From contig OX638343.1 in the NCBI GenBank assembly GCA_951813075.1, positions 2,167,999 through 2,231,998 on the forward strand: a DNA stretch of 64,000 bases, read 5' to 3'. Origin of the DNA: Arenicellales bacterium. GTDB taxonomy: Bacteria > Pseudomonadota > Gammaproteobacteria > Arenicellales > JAJDZL01. Positions 54,102 through 62,514 of the stretch are shown in pieces. How positions within the stretch are numbered: position 1 is the first letter of the stretch; each line of letters opens with the position of its first letter. The notes under the pieces are model-generated. The model had not been told where the DNA came from and searched no databases. It saw only the letters and a list, made by a program, of their open reading frames with translations. The translations under genes were made by a program, and so were the position numbers.

Positions 54102-55418
54102 TTATTTCACCCAAGATGGCTCCTGGAATTTACCAGTTGCGAACTTGGGTGGATATATCACGGCAGAAGAACCATCCTCATACCACTGCACCACGACCAT
54201 TGCGGGAGAACCATCATCAAACGGTGGTGTGATATCGAACTTTACATTGTGCGTATATTCGCGCTGTGTTCGAGGTTCAATCTCACCGCGTTTCCAGAAT
54301 GCATAGCGAAACCATAATTCGCCATCCTTGTAAAGTTTGAGGTCTTCATTCTCCATTTCACGGATCCAGTCATCCAACGGTGCGAAACCACCGGCTCGTT
54401 CAGCAGCAGCGAATGCTGTATAGATGCCATAGTAGGCGTTGAATCCATTGAAGTGTGGGTAAATCGGACGCTCGGACCCATATCTTGCCTTGTAGTTCGT
54501 GATAAACTCGGCGGATCGATCATCCAATGCCATACCGACCGAAGGTACCGGGCTCAGTGTTGATGTTCCTGCTCCCAATCCACCAGTGTCATTCCAGAAA
54601 TCCTGTCCGAACGCGGCGACGTTGACGCCAGTCATCGGAATCGGTACCTGCAGTTTCACATATTGGGATGCCGGAACCTGACTTCTAACAGAAGATACCA
54701 GATAGATGAAATCTGCACCTGAGCTGACTGCTTTGTTGAATAGAGGAGCGAAATCGACCGTATTGGCATCGTAGATGATCTTTTCACTGATCTTGATTCC
54801 GGCCTCAGGTGCAAGCAAGCCTTCCACCAAGCCAGCGATGGACACACCAAATGCCGTGTCCTCGTACATCAGTACAGTGCTGGTGTATCCCATTTCCTTT
54901 GCCAGTACGTCCTTACCGAAGTCGATGTAAAGTGTTGCCAGTGCCTCATCGCAAGCGATATTCATAAAGTACATTTTGTACTTGTCGTATTCGTTGACCA
55001 CGAGATCGATTATTCCGACATACGATGTCCAAGTATCCAGTGTCGGTGTCTTGTATTCCGCCATTCGCGGCAGCCATCCGAGAGAGACATCATCGATACT
55101 GCCAGAAATGATGAAATCGACATTTTCGGATTCGACGAGATACTCGTACGCTTTGATGCCTTCGGCAACATCTTCACGGGTATCCGCTTTGACAAACTTG
55201 ATCATTCGTCCGTCAAGCACACCCCCGGCAGCATTGAGTTCGTCGATCGCAATCTCAGCACCTCTGATTGTGCTAAGACCGGTATCGGATGCAAACGATC
55301 CAATGTATCCAACCACTATCGGGTCTTTGTCTTGAGCGATAGAAGATCCACTCATTCCAGATCCCAACAACATTGCAGCAACCGCTAGCAATAATTTGGA
55401 TGATTTAGATATTTTCAT
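54102..55418 (-). CDS. ABC importer substrate-binding protein, Leu/Ile/Val family (periplasmic-binding type 1)
   Basis: 438 residues with a signal peptide ending near S-S-I-A-Q. The mature start D-P-I-V-V-G-Y-I-G-S-F-A-S and G-A-E-I-A-I-D-E-L-N-A-A-G-G-V-L match the LivJ/amide-urea binding family. The ligand is not predictable; since the regulon carries amine-handling enzymes, an amine or amino compound is the inferred substrate. Its promoter region holds a 16-bp palindrome. Confidence 0.88.
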   Translation of the reverse strand: MKISKSSKLLLAVAAMLLGSGMSGSSIAQDKDPIVVGYIGSFASDTGLSTIRGAEIAIDELNAAGGVLDGRMIKFVKADTREDVAEGIKAYEYLVESENVDFIISGSIDDVSLGWLPRMAEYKTPTLDTWTSYVGIIDLVVNEYDKYKMYFMNIACDEALATLYIDFGKDVLAKEMGYTSTVLMYEDTAFGVSIAGLVEGLLAPEAGIKISEKIIYDANTVDFAPLFNKAVSSGADFIYLVSSVRSQVPASQYVKLQVPIPMTGVNVAAFGQDFWNDTGGLGAGTSTLSPVPSVGMALDDRSAEFITNYKARYGSERPIYPHFNGFNAYYGIYTAFAAAERAGGFAPLDDWIREMENEDLKLYKDGELWFRYAFWKRGEIEPRTQREYTHNVKFDITPPFDDGSPAMVVVQWYEDGSSAVIYPPKFATGKFQEPSWVK

Positions 55419-55451
55419 TGCTTTGTACTCCTAATTTGCAGAAAAAATTGA

Positions 55452-55467
55452 ACAGGGTATACCCTGT
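55452..55467. promoter_or_regulatory. 16-bp perfect palindrome upstream of the binding protein, candidate GntR operator
   Basis: ACAGGGTATACCCTGT is identical on both strands. It lies 34-49 bp before the binding-protein start and overlaps a possible -10 (TATACC). It shares the GTATAC centre with the palindrome at 62515-62530. Confidence 0.65.
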
Positions 55468-55474
55468 AGAAATA

Positions 55475-55491
55475 GACCGTGCAGAACGGTC
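55475..55491 (-). terminator. Short hairpin after the RidA gene
   Basis: GACCGT pairs with ACGGTC around a 5-nt loop; on the minus strand TATTTCT follows. It may end the shell operon transcript before the importer promoter. Confidence 0.4.
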
Positions 55492-55635
55492 GCTTTTGCT
55501 CAGCGAAAATTCGCTCCACGTCCCAGTTAAATTCGAGCATTGAAAAAAAATTCTCGCATTCGCGTTAACCTGAGTTGAGACAGCACCTGCATCAACCTTG
55601 ATTTCGGCGAGCGGGAGCAACGCCGTGAATATTGC

Positions 55636-56046
55636 CTATCGGTAATCAACTTCACCATTTTCGTCATGAATCAGTGCATCAAATTCGATTTCAATCATCA
55701 TACCGGGCATCGTCAATCCGGCTTCGACACCGGAAGTAACCGGATCAATGCCCTTGAATACCTCACCGTGTGCGCGCACGAAATCACCCGCTTTGGAAAT
55801 GTCTGACAAAAAAGCGCGCGTTCGCACCACATGGCGCATTTGCGCTCCAAGCTGTCGCAATGTGTTTTCAGTTCGTTCGAATATATATTTCGACTGTCTG
55901 TATGCGTCGTAAGGCGCATGCAGGCGGCCACTCGGTTCAATTGCTGTGGTGCCGGCAACGAAAACGAAAGGACCGACGCGCTTGGCACGGCTGTATGCGC
56001 CGATTTCCTCAAACCGTCCGCCTGTTGAAACTTTCGCCACCGTCAT
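55636..56046 (-). CDS. RidA/YjgF family protein
   Basis: 136 residues of chorismate-mutase-like fold: V-F-V-A-G-T-T-A, R-T-R-A-F-L-S-D-I, and M-I-E-I-E-F-D-A-L near the C-terminus. RidA proteins hydrolyse reactive enamine/imine intermediates. The archetypal Arg before the final strand aligns with a Leu here (V-E-A-G-L-T-M-P), so this is a divergent, non-archetypal member. Coupled to the malate-dehydrogenase-like gene by ATGA; a role on an imine made in this pathway is inference. Confidence 0.85.
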   Translation of the reverse strand: MTVAKVSTGGRFEEIGAYSRAKRVGPFVFVAGTTAIEPSGRLHAPYDAYRQSKYIFERTENTLRQLGAQMRHVVRTRAFLSDISKAGDFVRAHGEVFKGIDPVTSGVEAGLTMPGMMIEIEFDALIHDENGEVDYR

Positions 56047-57233
56047 GAATCTCTCTCCAGTCTCGCACGCACCGCATTGGCGGCCTCCTGAAGCGCAATC
56101 AGCTCATCTGCGCTCAATGACATCTCTACAACATCCAGAACACCAGTTCGTCCGAGTATGCAAGGTACACCGAGCACGGTATCCTCAATTTGGTATTCGC
56201 CCTTGAGCAATATCGATACCGGAACCGAACCGGCTACGGCGCCTCGAATGTGATTGATCACCTCAACGGTTGCGTGGGCTGGTGCAATTGTCGCGGAACC
56301 TTTCTTTCGCAGAGCAACCACGGCACCTCCTGCTGATACCGTCTGGTTGCGACACAGCTGAATTTGCTCGTGACTCAGAAAATCGGTCAGTGGTCGTTCT
56401 CGTATAGTGGCTTTGGATACGATGGGAACCATTTCGTCCCCGTGACTCCCTAGTGTAATAGCTTCGACGTCTGCCGCGTCCACACCTGCTGCCTGTGCCA
56501 GTGCATTGCGAAATCGAGAACTGTCGAGCGAGCCGGCCATTCCGAGTACTCGTTCACGCGGGAATCCGGTCGCTTGCAGCATCAGGTGCGTCATCTCATC
56601 CAGCGGATTACTGACCACAATGACGATTGATTGTGGGGCCAAATCAGCGATTGCGGTACCGATTGTTCGAATTATTCGCGAGTTGACATCAATCAAATCG
56701 GACCTGCTCATTCCTGGTGTCCGCGGTTGACCGGCAGTAACCACGATCAGTTCGGAATTTGCCAGAAGATTCATGACTTCACTACCGGAAACGCTCGTCG
56801 AAGAACGAGTTGACCCCCGCGCATGTTCAAGGTCGAGCGCGGTCGATTCGGCCAGACCCGGTAAGACATCAACCAGCACAATGTGACTGGCCAATCCCTG
56901 ATTCACACAAAGGTGGGCGATATTTGCGCCGACTCCGCCAACACCTACAATCGCCAATCTGTCCAGTTTTCGTGAATTGGTGTTTATCTGGCGTCGAGGA
57001 GGCTCCCATGCCGGGTTGCGCCGATATAGAATCCTGCGCATGGCTGTGGTGCCGTCAAGACGGTGGTAAGTGGGTAATTCAACCGGATGATCAAGTAACT
57101 GAACATTGAGTCGTTCGGCGGTTTCCCTCGCTTGTGCTGTAATGATGTCGCCGGAACGAATCTCAATAAACTGCCGCCCGCGGCGGTGTGCGTCAACAAC
57201 CTGTTCGTTTGCGATGACGGTAGATTGAGTCAC
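56043..57233 (-). CDS. Malate/lactate-dehydrogenase-like enzyme with BMC-type N-terminal extension
   Basis: 396 residues, about 85-90 longer than usual. The catalytic body begins near 90: NAD loop G97-V-G-G-V-G, substrate Arg171 (G-Q-P-R-T-P-G) typical of malate over lactate, D212, R240, and catalytic His264 in G-S-H-G-D-E. The extension contains G28-D-I-I-T-A-Q-A-R-E-T-A-E-R-L-N-V-Q-L, resembling the ...TP-A-R-D... segment seen on several Eut/Pdu proteins. It would reoxidise NADH inside the compartment. Overlaps the BMC-T and RidA genes by ATGA. Confidence 0.85.
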   Translation of the reverse strand: MTQSTVIANEQVVDAHRRGRQFIEIRSGDIITAQARETAERLNVQLLDHPVELPTYHRLDGTTAMRRILYRRNPAWEPPRRQINTNSRKLDRLAIVGVGGVGANIAHLCVNQGLASHIVLVDVLPGLAESTALDLEHARGSTRSSTSVSGSEVMNLLANSELIVVTAGQPRTPGMSRSDLIDVNSRIIRTIGTAIADLAPQSIVIVVSNPLDEMTHLMLQATGFPRERVLGMAGSLDSSRFRNALAQAAGVDAADVEAITLGSHGDEMVPIVSKATIRERPLTDFLSHEQIQLCRNQTVSAGGAVVALRKKGSATIAPAHATVEVINHIRGAVAGSVPVSILLKGEYQIEDTVLGVPCILGRTGVLDVVEMSLSADELIALQEAANAVRARLERDS

Positions 57234-57859
57234 GGTTCACCTCTTCCTTCAACCGATTCAATCCCTTCACAAGCCGAATTGATTGCGATTTTCACAGACT
57301 CCTCGGTACCCGATATGAACAGTCTGCCGTATCGTCCCACTGCTCGTACCTGCACCATGTCGATGACCGACGCTTTCTCCGCTTCATTAGCGGCGATGGA
57401 AATATAAGCTGCAGGTGAGCATTCGACGATACCAAGTGTTTGTCCGGGAACTACCAAAGATCCAGCCGACCATTTGTTGAGCAGCTGCGCCTGATAGGGT
57501 TCGACAGATGTGATTATCTGGGTTGATTCAATTCTTGGTTTGATGCGGTCATGCAAGCTTTGTCCGATTTCGGCGAGAATTGCATTCAGGGCGGCACTGA
57601 TATGTGAATTGGATGGTGACCGAAGGATAAAGAATCCGTATTCACGTTCCACGATCTGACTGGTTGCTTCAACCGGACTCGCTTTGAGCGCGATATCAAT
57701 CAGGCTGAACACTTCATTGCCGGGGGCGAATTCGCCGATCAGTACCGTATCGCCGGAGAGCGGAATCGATCCTTGCACTGTTGCACCGTTGTAAGCAGCG
57801 AATTTGGGTTGCAAGCGATCGATTTGCATCAACGCACGAATTTTCAGATCTTTTGCCAA
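57230..57859 (-). CDS. BMC-T trimeric shell protein (tandem BMC domains, EutL-like)
   Basis: 209 residues with two BMC-fold halves: about 8-105 (divergent, V-L-I-G-E-F-A-P-G) and about 130-205, where G-I-V-E-C-S-P-A-A-Y, A-N-E-A-E-K-A-S-V, and G-R-L-F-I-S-G-T-E-E-S-V fit the domain. Tandem-domain proteins form trimers tiling the shell facets, often with a larger, gated pore. It starts 3 bp after the aldehyde dehydrogenase stop. Confidence 0.85.
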   Translation of the reverse strand: MAKDLKIRALMQIDRLQPKFAAYNGATVQGSIPLSGDTVLIGEFAPGNEVFSLIDIALKASPVEATSQIVEREYGFFILRSPSNSHISAALNAILAEIGQSLHDRIKPRIESTQIITSVEPYQAQLLNKWSAGSLVVPGQTLGIVECSPAAYISIAANEAEKASVIDMVQVRAVGRYGRLFISGTEESVKIAINSACEGIESVEGRGEP

Positions 57860-57862
57860 ACC

Positions 57863-59245
57863 TTATTCTCCATACATTTCATCGATTTCGCGCCAGGGGC
57901 GTGATTGATAGGCGACACGCTTGATGTTGATCAAGTGCAACGCTGTGACGTTGTCGGAAACAATTGAACCGGACGCGGTTCCCGTTCCCAACATAAAACT
58001 CGGTTCCAAAGCTGTGGAAAATCCCATAGCGCCGTGGAGTGCGGGTGAGTTCACAATGACCCGGTTGACCGGTACCGTCTGGCTGAATCTAGCGACGACA
58101 TCCGGGTTATCACAGTGAACAACGCCCGTGTGCCCCCAACCACCGAACCTGGCGATGTCAGTAGCAATCTGCATACCCTGATCCTCGGATCGGGCTTCGT
58201 ACCAGGCAAGAGCGGGGTTCAGCTTCTCAGCGGATAGCGGCGCCTGCCAGCCGACTTCGGTCTGCTCGCCGACCAGCACGCGGGTTCGTGGCGGCAATTC
58301 GATATCGGCCAGTGATGCGAGTGTTGCTGGAGATTGTCCAACCCGATCAGGATCGATCATATTGCCACGTGGAAAAATCGCCTTGGCGAGACGTTCGGTT
58401 TCCTGATTGCTGCAGAAGTAGGCACCTTTGAGTTTCATTTCGGCTTTCAGTTCGCGACTGATTGAGCGGTCGACCACAATCGCCTGTTCGGATACACAGG
58501 CTGTACCATAGTCAAAGCATTTCGACGATATGACTTGCTCGGCTACCTCCGCGAGATCGTCTCGTTTGGAGGCATGCACGTAACAGGGTACGTTACCCGC
58601 GCCGACTGCAAGTGTCGGTTTGCCGGACGAATATGCCGCCTTGACCATCGCAGACCCACCTGTAGCCAGTACGACGGATGTCCGTCGATGTCGCATAAGT
58701 TCATCGGTTCCATTCAGTGTCACTGTATCAAGGCATTGGACTAGGTTCTTCGGTGCACCTGCGCGCTCTGCAGCTTGTGTTAAAATTTGCGCCGTCAACG
58801 CACCAGACTTGACACCGCGTGGATGTGGTGCGCAGACAATTGCATTGCCGGCCTTGACTGCTGACAGAGTTTTGTAAATTACCGTTGAAGTTGGATTGGT
58901 GACCGGAATCAGTGCCGCTACGACTCCCATCGGCTCACCGAAAGCAGCTATTTTTGCGACATCGTCGCGCCACAGCAAGTTCAGTGTCTTGATGTCCCGG
59001 AGCCATTCTGCAATTGACAGCGAATTGAAGAGATTTTTTATGCGCTTATCCGGTACGTTTCCATAACCGGTCTCCTCGACCGCTAATTCAGCAAGTCGAA
59101 ATGCTTCGGGTTCAATTGCCAAGGCCATCTGTTCGACAATGTTGTCGATATCCGAGGGGTTGTACACGCGGAATTTCAAGAAAGCCTCCCATGCCGCGTC
59201 AGCACATCTGCGGGCATTTGCGATTGACAGGAGGTCTGTGTCCAT
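57863..59245 (-). CDS. CoA-acylating aldehyde dehydrogenase (EutE/PduP/SauS-like)
   Basis: 460 residues from the ATG at 59245, which shares a base with the preceding stop (TAATG) and has GGAG upstream. Catalytic Cys250 lies in K-C-F-D-Y-G-T-A-C-V-S-E-Q, the form seen in acylating enzymes such as AdhE, EutE and sulfoacetaldehyde dehydrogenase SauS. It converts an aldehyde plus CoA and NAD to acyl-CoA, the usual core step of metabolosomes. No clear encapsulation peptide is seen at either end. Which aldehyde is used is unknown. Confidence 0.9.
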   Translation of the reverse strand: MDTDLLSIANARRCADAAWEAFLKFRVYNPSDIDNIVEQMALAIEPEAFRLAELAVEETGYGNVPDKRIKNLFNSLSIAEWLRDIKTLNLLWRDDVAKIAAFGEPMGVVAALIPVTNPTSTVIYKTLSAVKAGNAIVCAPHPRGVKSGALTAQILTQAAERAGAPKNLVQCLDTVTLNGTDELMRHRRTSVVLATGGSAMVKAAYSSGKPTLAVGAGNVPCYVHASKRDDLAEVAEQVISSKCFDYGTACVSEQAIVVDRSISRELKAEMKLKGAYFCSNQETERLAKAIFPRGNMIDPDRVGQSPATLASLADIELPPRTRVLVGEQTEVGWQAPLSAEKLNPALAWYEARSEDQGMQIATDIARFGGWGHTGVVHCDNPDVVARFSQTVPVNRVIVNSPALHGAMGFSTALEPSFMLGTGTASGSIVSDNVTALHLINIKRVAYQSRPWREIDEMYGE

Positions 59246-60441
59246 TATCTTTCTCCGCGTGCCACCGATTCCAGATGTCGGCGTGTAATATCCGCGCAAC
59301 CCACATCAATACCCATGTTTTCGAGTTTCCTTCCCGCAGTTTCCAATTTTCTATTTAAACTGGCCCCGGCGAGAGTGATAATTGAATCGGTTGCCGGGGT
59401 AATGACATTGGCCAGTTTCGCCGCTGACTGAAGTGGTACGAGCGATCCGACAACAGCGCAATGCAACAGATCTACAGCTTGGTCCTGGCTCGGAATTTTT
59501 CGGCTTCCACTACCGGAAATCGTTCCCGAGTATTGTTCCATCCACTCATTGTTGTCCGGGAAATCGCGCACGCCATACGGCCTGGCAGAATCGCGGCGCT
59601 CCTGCAGTAGTGTCTCCAGCAATGCAAGACAGCGCTCAGTTTCAATCAGCGAACGCAAAGTACGACGCTCCTCAAGCGCAACCGCCCCTTCGGGTAAAGT
59701 TTCACCGGACTGATGGATCAATGAGCCACCCAATAAGAGCGAGACACTTTCAACCGCCCCACCCGCGTCAGAAAATCCGCTGTGGATGACTGATGGCGCC
59801 ACGGTGATTTCGTCATAGATGGAACTCAGTGTCTGAATGCAATCTGTACGCCCGGACGGGAGAACCGCGGCAGTCGTACTGTTGCAGGATGACAGATGAA
59901 GCGTGCTGGCATTGATTTCAGTCCAAAACGGCAGGTGTTGCAATTCCACGATTGTATAGTCGGCTCGACAACCCCCGACATGCAACAACCAATCTGTTTC
60001 CAAAGCGGCAAAGGTTCTCGCTGGTGCAACGACAAGTATCTGCCCATCGCGAAGATGATCAGCAAGTACCATCGCATAAGTACGTTGTTTGTGAACCGGT
60101 CCGGTAAGAAAAATCATGTCAGCCGAGGCGACCGCAGTATCCAATTGTGCGGTTGTCTGAATGGATGAAGATTGATCGCGATCGATCTGATAGGTACCCG
60201 TCGGGCCGTCGCCGCGCAAGGTGATACCACCAGTCGAGCGAATTGCGTCCATGTCCGCGCCATAGGCGCTGAAGAGCGTGACCGACAGTCCTTCGGCCAG
60301 CAGCAGTGCTGCCAGCAGCTTGCCGTCGGCACCACCTCCCAGCACTGTTACTGCAGTTACGGATGCAGGCTGTGAGGTCGGTTTTCCTGCGCTGCTGCCT
60401 TGTTCGACAGCCCGCGTGAACCGTTCAAAGTCAGAAACCAT
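59245..60441 (-). CDS. Opine-dehydrogenase-like NAD(P) enzyme with possible encapsulation peptide
   Basis: 398 residues. A short helix (V-S-D-F-E-R-F-T-R-A-V-E-Q-G) and a Ser/Pro-rich linker precede a Rossmann fold with G-G-G-A-D-G; the C-terminal helical half has a conserved-looking V-I-H-S-G. The arrangement resembles octopine/nopaline dehydrogenases, which join or split N-substituted amino acids (secondary amines) and oxo compounds. It may release an aldehyde or ketone from an N-alkyl amino acid. Family call is from fold pattern; ketopantoate-reductase-like enzymes are the alternative. Confidence 0.6.
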   Translation of the reverse strand: MVSDFERFTRAVEQGSSAGKPTSQPASVTAVTVLGGGADGKLLAALLLAEGLSVTLFSAYGADMDAIRSTGGITLRGDGPTGTYQIDRDQSSSIQTTAQLDTAVASADMIFLTGPVHKQRTYAMVLADHLRDGQILVVAPARTFAALETDWLLHVGGCRADYTIVELQHLPFWTEINASTLHLSSCNSTTAAVLPSGRTDCIQTLSSIYDEITVAPSVIHSGFSDAGGAVESVSLLLGGSLIHQSGETLPEGAVALEERRTLRSLIETERCLALLETLLQERRDSARPYGVRDFPDNNEWMEQYSGTISGSGSRKIPSQDQAVDLLHCAVVGSLVPLQSAAKLANVITPATDSIITLAGASLNRKLETAGRKLENMGIDVGCADITRRHLESVARGER

Positions 60442-60492
60442 AATCAGATATCAGACAAATGTCACCGCGATACGATCTGAGAAAAGGCTGAT

Positions 60493-60529
60493 GGTCTTGG
60501 AAATGCGCAGTCGCGCGATCGTCAAGACC
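60493..60529 (-). terminator. Hairpin between BMC-H and the opine-dehydrogenase-like gene
   Basis: GGTCTTG pairs with CAAGACC, and an inner GCGC/GCGC can extend it. It lies in the only sizeable gap (104 bp) of the shell operon and could reduce downstream transcription or protect BMC-H mRNA. Confidence 0.5.
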
Positions 60530-60545
60530 GCCGATTTACGAATCG

Positions 60546-60845
60546 TCAACCGCTCAGATTATCTAGAACTGACTCAACTTCGTCATGCGGGCGCGGGATC
60601 AGGTGCACGGACACCACTTCACCGACCTTGTTAGCTGCACTGGCACCAGCATCTGTTGCTGCCTTTACGGCACCCACTTCACCGCGGACCATGACGGATA
60701 CCAGTCCGCCACCGACTTTGGTCTGACCGACGATACTGACGTTTGCTGCCTTGACCATCGCATCAGCAGCCTCAATTGAGGCGACAATTCCTCGGGTTTC
60801 AATCATGCCGAGCGCTGTTTGACCAACTTCTGCACTTTTTGCCAT
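60546..60845 (-). CDS. BMC-H hexameric shell protein (PduA/EutM/CcmK-like)
   Basis: 99 residues, one BMC domain: A-L-G-M-I-E-T-R-G at the start, hexamer-edge D28-A-M-V-K32-A-A-N, pore loop K43-V-G-G-G, and H-L-I-P-R-P-H at the end. Hexamers tile the facets of the compartment and admit small metabolites. A perfect AAGGAGG lies 6 nt before the ATG, suggesting high expression, as expected for the major shell protein. Confidence 0.96.
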   Translation of the reverse strand: MAKSAEVGQTALGMIETRGIVASIEAADAMVKAANVSIVGQTKVGGGLVSVMVRGEVGAVKAATDAGASAANKVGEVVSVHLIPRPHDEVESVLDNLSG

Positions 60846-60851
60846 TTAGGG

Positions 60852-60858
60852 CCTCCTT
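60852..60858 (-). promoter_or_regulatory. Perfect Shine-Dalgarno sequence of the BMC-H gene
   Basis: AAGGAGG on the minus strand, 6 nt before the ATG at 60845. It is the strongest ribosome site seen in this locus; most other genes of the operon rely on overlapping stops and starts. Confidence 0.8.
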
Positions 60859-60893
60859 GTAATGAAAGTATGCATATTCAATATTATTGATGA

Positions 60894-61166
60894 TTATTTT
60901 TGCGTGAGAGTAATCTCATCAATGATCGCGACAACCGTCGCGTCCGTCGCTATATTGGATATCCCGGCTGGAATCCTTGCGGCAGACCCGCTCACCACCA
61001 GAACGAGTTCACCGACGCCTGCGCCGATGTTGTCGACCGCCACGACGGACGATTCAAGCAGATTGCCTGCCCCATCCTGAATATCGACGACCAGCAGTGT
61101 AAGGCCTGCCAGTTTTTTATCTTTGACGCTTGCTATAATGGTTCCGACTACTCGCGCAATCCGCAT
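60894..61166 (-). CDS. BMC-P pentameric vertex protein (EutN/CcmL family)
   Basis: 90 residues: M-R-I-A-R-V-V-G-T-I-I-A-S-V-K, V-V-A-V-D-N-I-G-A-G-V-G-E-L-V-L-V-V-S-G-S-A-A-R, the EutN/CcmL signature. Pentamers cap the vertices of the polyhedral shell. Its ATG overlaps the stop of the ligase gene (TGATG). With BMC-H and BMC-T this gives the minimal three-component shell. Confidence 0.96.
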   Translation of the reverse strand: MRIARVVGTIIASVKDKKLAGLTLLVVDIQDGAGNLLESSVVAVDNIGAGVGELVLVVSGSAARIPAGISNIATDATVVAIIDEITLTQK

Positions 61167-62467
61167 CAGAAATTCTCCAGATATCGCTCAATTTCGGTCG
61201 GTGTGACCTGTGCGGCAAGAAAATCGACTTCGCGCTGTGCCTGTTGAAGCAAAATAGTCAACCGGTCTTCTCCGATGACATTCCGGAGCCATTCGGATTC
61301 CTGTGCCTGCTGGATTCCTGTTGCGATGTCCAGTGGGATTGGGTCGGCGTCGGTCAATTCGTATGCGTTGCCAGCACACATTTCAGTGGGTTGCAGGTTG
61401 TTTTCGATTCCGTCCAGCCCGGCCGCAATTTCAGTAGCGAATAGATAGTACGGATTGCAGTCGGCGGAACCATCGCGCTTTTCGATTCGCACTGCGTGGT
61501 CTGCACCTTCGATCACTCTGAGTGCGACTGTTCGGTTGTCCATGCCCCAGGTTGCGTTGGTCGGGCAGAAAGTATAAGGCTGGCGACGGCGGTACGCATT
61601 TGGAGTTGTAGCACTTGCAATTGCGGATTCGGCCATGCGAGTCTGCATTCCGGCAAGATAGGATTTCCCGAAATTTGACAGTTTTCCGTTGCCGTCGGAG
61701 AATTGGTTGGTGCGATCTTTCCATACGGAGTGGTGAGTATGAAATCCGTTACCGGATTCATCAGAAAAGGGCTTGGACATGAAGGTCGCATGATAGCCGT
61801 GTATACGAGCGATATCGCGCACGATCTCACGAAACATGACGACTCGGTCTGCGACCAACAGTGCATTGTCGTAGCGCATGTTGATTTCAATTTGTCCAGC
61901 GGCGTATTCAGGGTTAGACTGTTCAATCGGTATGCCCACATCGTTGAGTTGGCGACGAATTGGTCCGATGACATGCTCAAGTTCGGCTGCCCGAGTTAAA
62001 CTATAGACCTGAATGCCGGTATCCTTGGGTTTCATGGTTTCCGGATCCAGCAGGTAGAATTCCAATTCAGCACCGATCAGAACCGCCAGATTCATTGATT
62101 CCGCGCGCTTGATTTGATCGATGAGCGCACCACGCGGATCAATTGGTACCGGTTTGTGATCCATACCCTCCAAATAGCCCAAACAAATTGCAAGTCCGGG
62201 TTCCCAAGGTGTCGAAACCGGTTGCGAAAGTGGAAACATGTGCATGTCGGGATATCCGTTGTCAAAATTCACGTAGGGTGTATCCCAGACATCGCTGGTC
62301 ATGTCCAGTGCCAGCAGGGCGATAGAGAGTGCATTTCCATTCTTGCAGACATTCGGCCAGTTGCTGGCGGGAATTCGCTTGCCGCGCATGATGCCGTTGA
62401 GATCGCCGGCTCCCATAGCAACTGTGTGTGTGCCTTCCGGTAGTGTTTCAACATTCTTATCTGTCAT
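61166..62467 (-). CDS. Glutamine-synthetase-like gamma-glutamyl-amine ligase
   Basis: 433 residues of glutamine synthetase fold: metal ligands in G-A-E-L-E-F-Y, Y-A-A-G-Q-I-E-I-N, F-M-S-K-P-F with G-N-G-F-H-T-H-H-S, and the substrate Arg region N-R-T-V-A-L-R-V and R-I-E-K-R-D-G-S-A-D-C-N-P-Y. The short length and lack of the adenylylation loop separate it from GlnA type I and place it near PuuA, GmaS and IpuC, which join amines to the gamma-carboxyl of glutamate. First gene of the shell operon. Confidence 0.85.
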   Translation of the reverse strand: MTDKNVETLPEGTHTVAMGAGDLNGIMRGKRIPASNWPNVCKNGNALSIALLALDMTSDVWDTPYVNFDNGYPDMHMFPLSQPVSTPWEPGLAICLGYLEGMDHKPVPIDPRGALIDQIKRAESMNLAVLIGAELEFYLLDPETMKPKDTGIQVYSLTRAAELEHVIGPIRRQLNDVGIPIEQSNPEYAAGQIEINMRYDNALLVADRVVMFREIVRDIARIHGYHATFMSKPFSDESGNGFHTHHSVWKDRTNQFSDGNGKLSNFGKSYLAGMQTRMAESAIASATTPNAYRRRQPYTFCPTNATWGMDNRTVALRVIEGADHAVRIEKRDGSADCNPYYLFATEIAAGLDGIENNLQPTEMCAGNAYELTDADPIPLDIATGIQQAQESEWLRNVIGEDRLTILLQQAQREVDFLAAQVTPTEIERYLENF

Positions 62468-62514
62468 ACCGTTCTTCTTACCGATTGAATACTGGTCGTT
62501 GACGCAAATTGTGA

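Noticed and set aside
56043-57233. Reading the dehydrogenase as lactate dehydrogenase
   Set aside because: The substrate loop has Arg171 in G-Q-P-R-T-P-G, the malate-type residue, rather than the Gln of lactate dehydrogenases.
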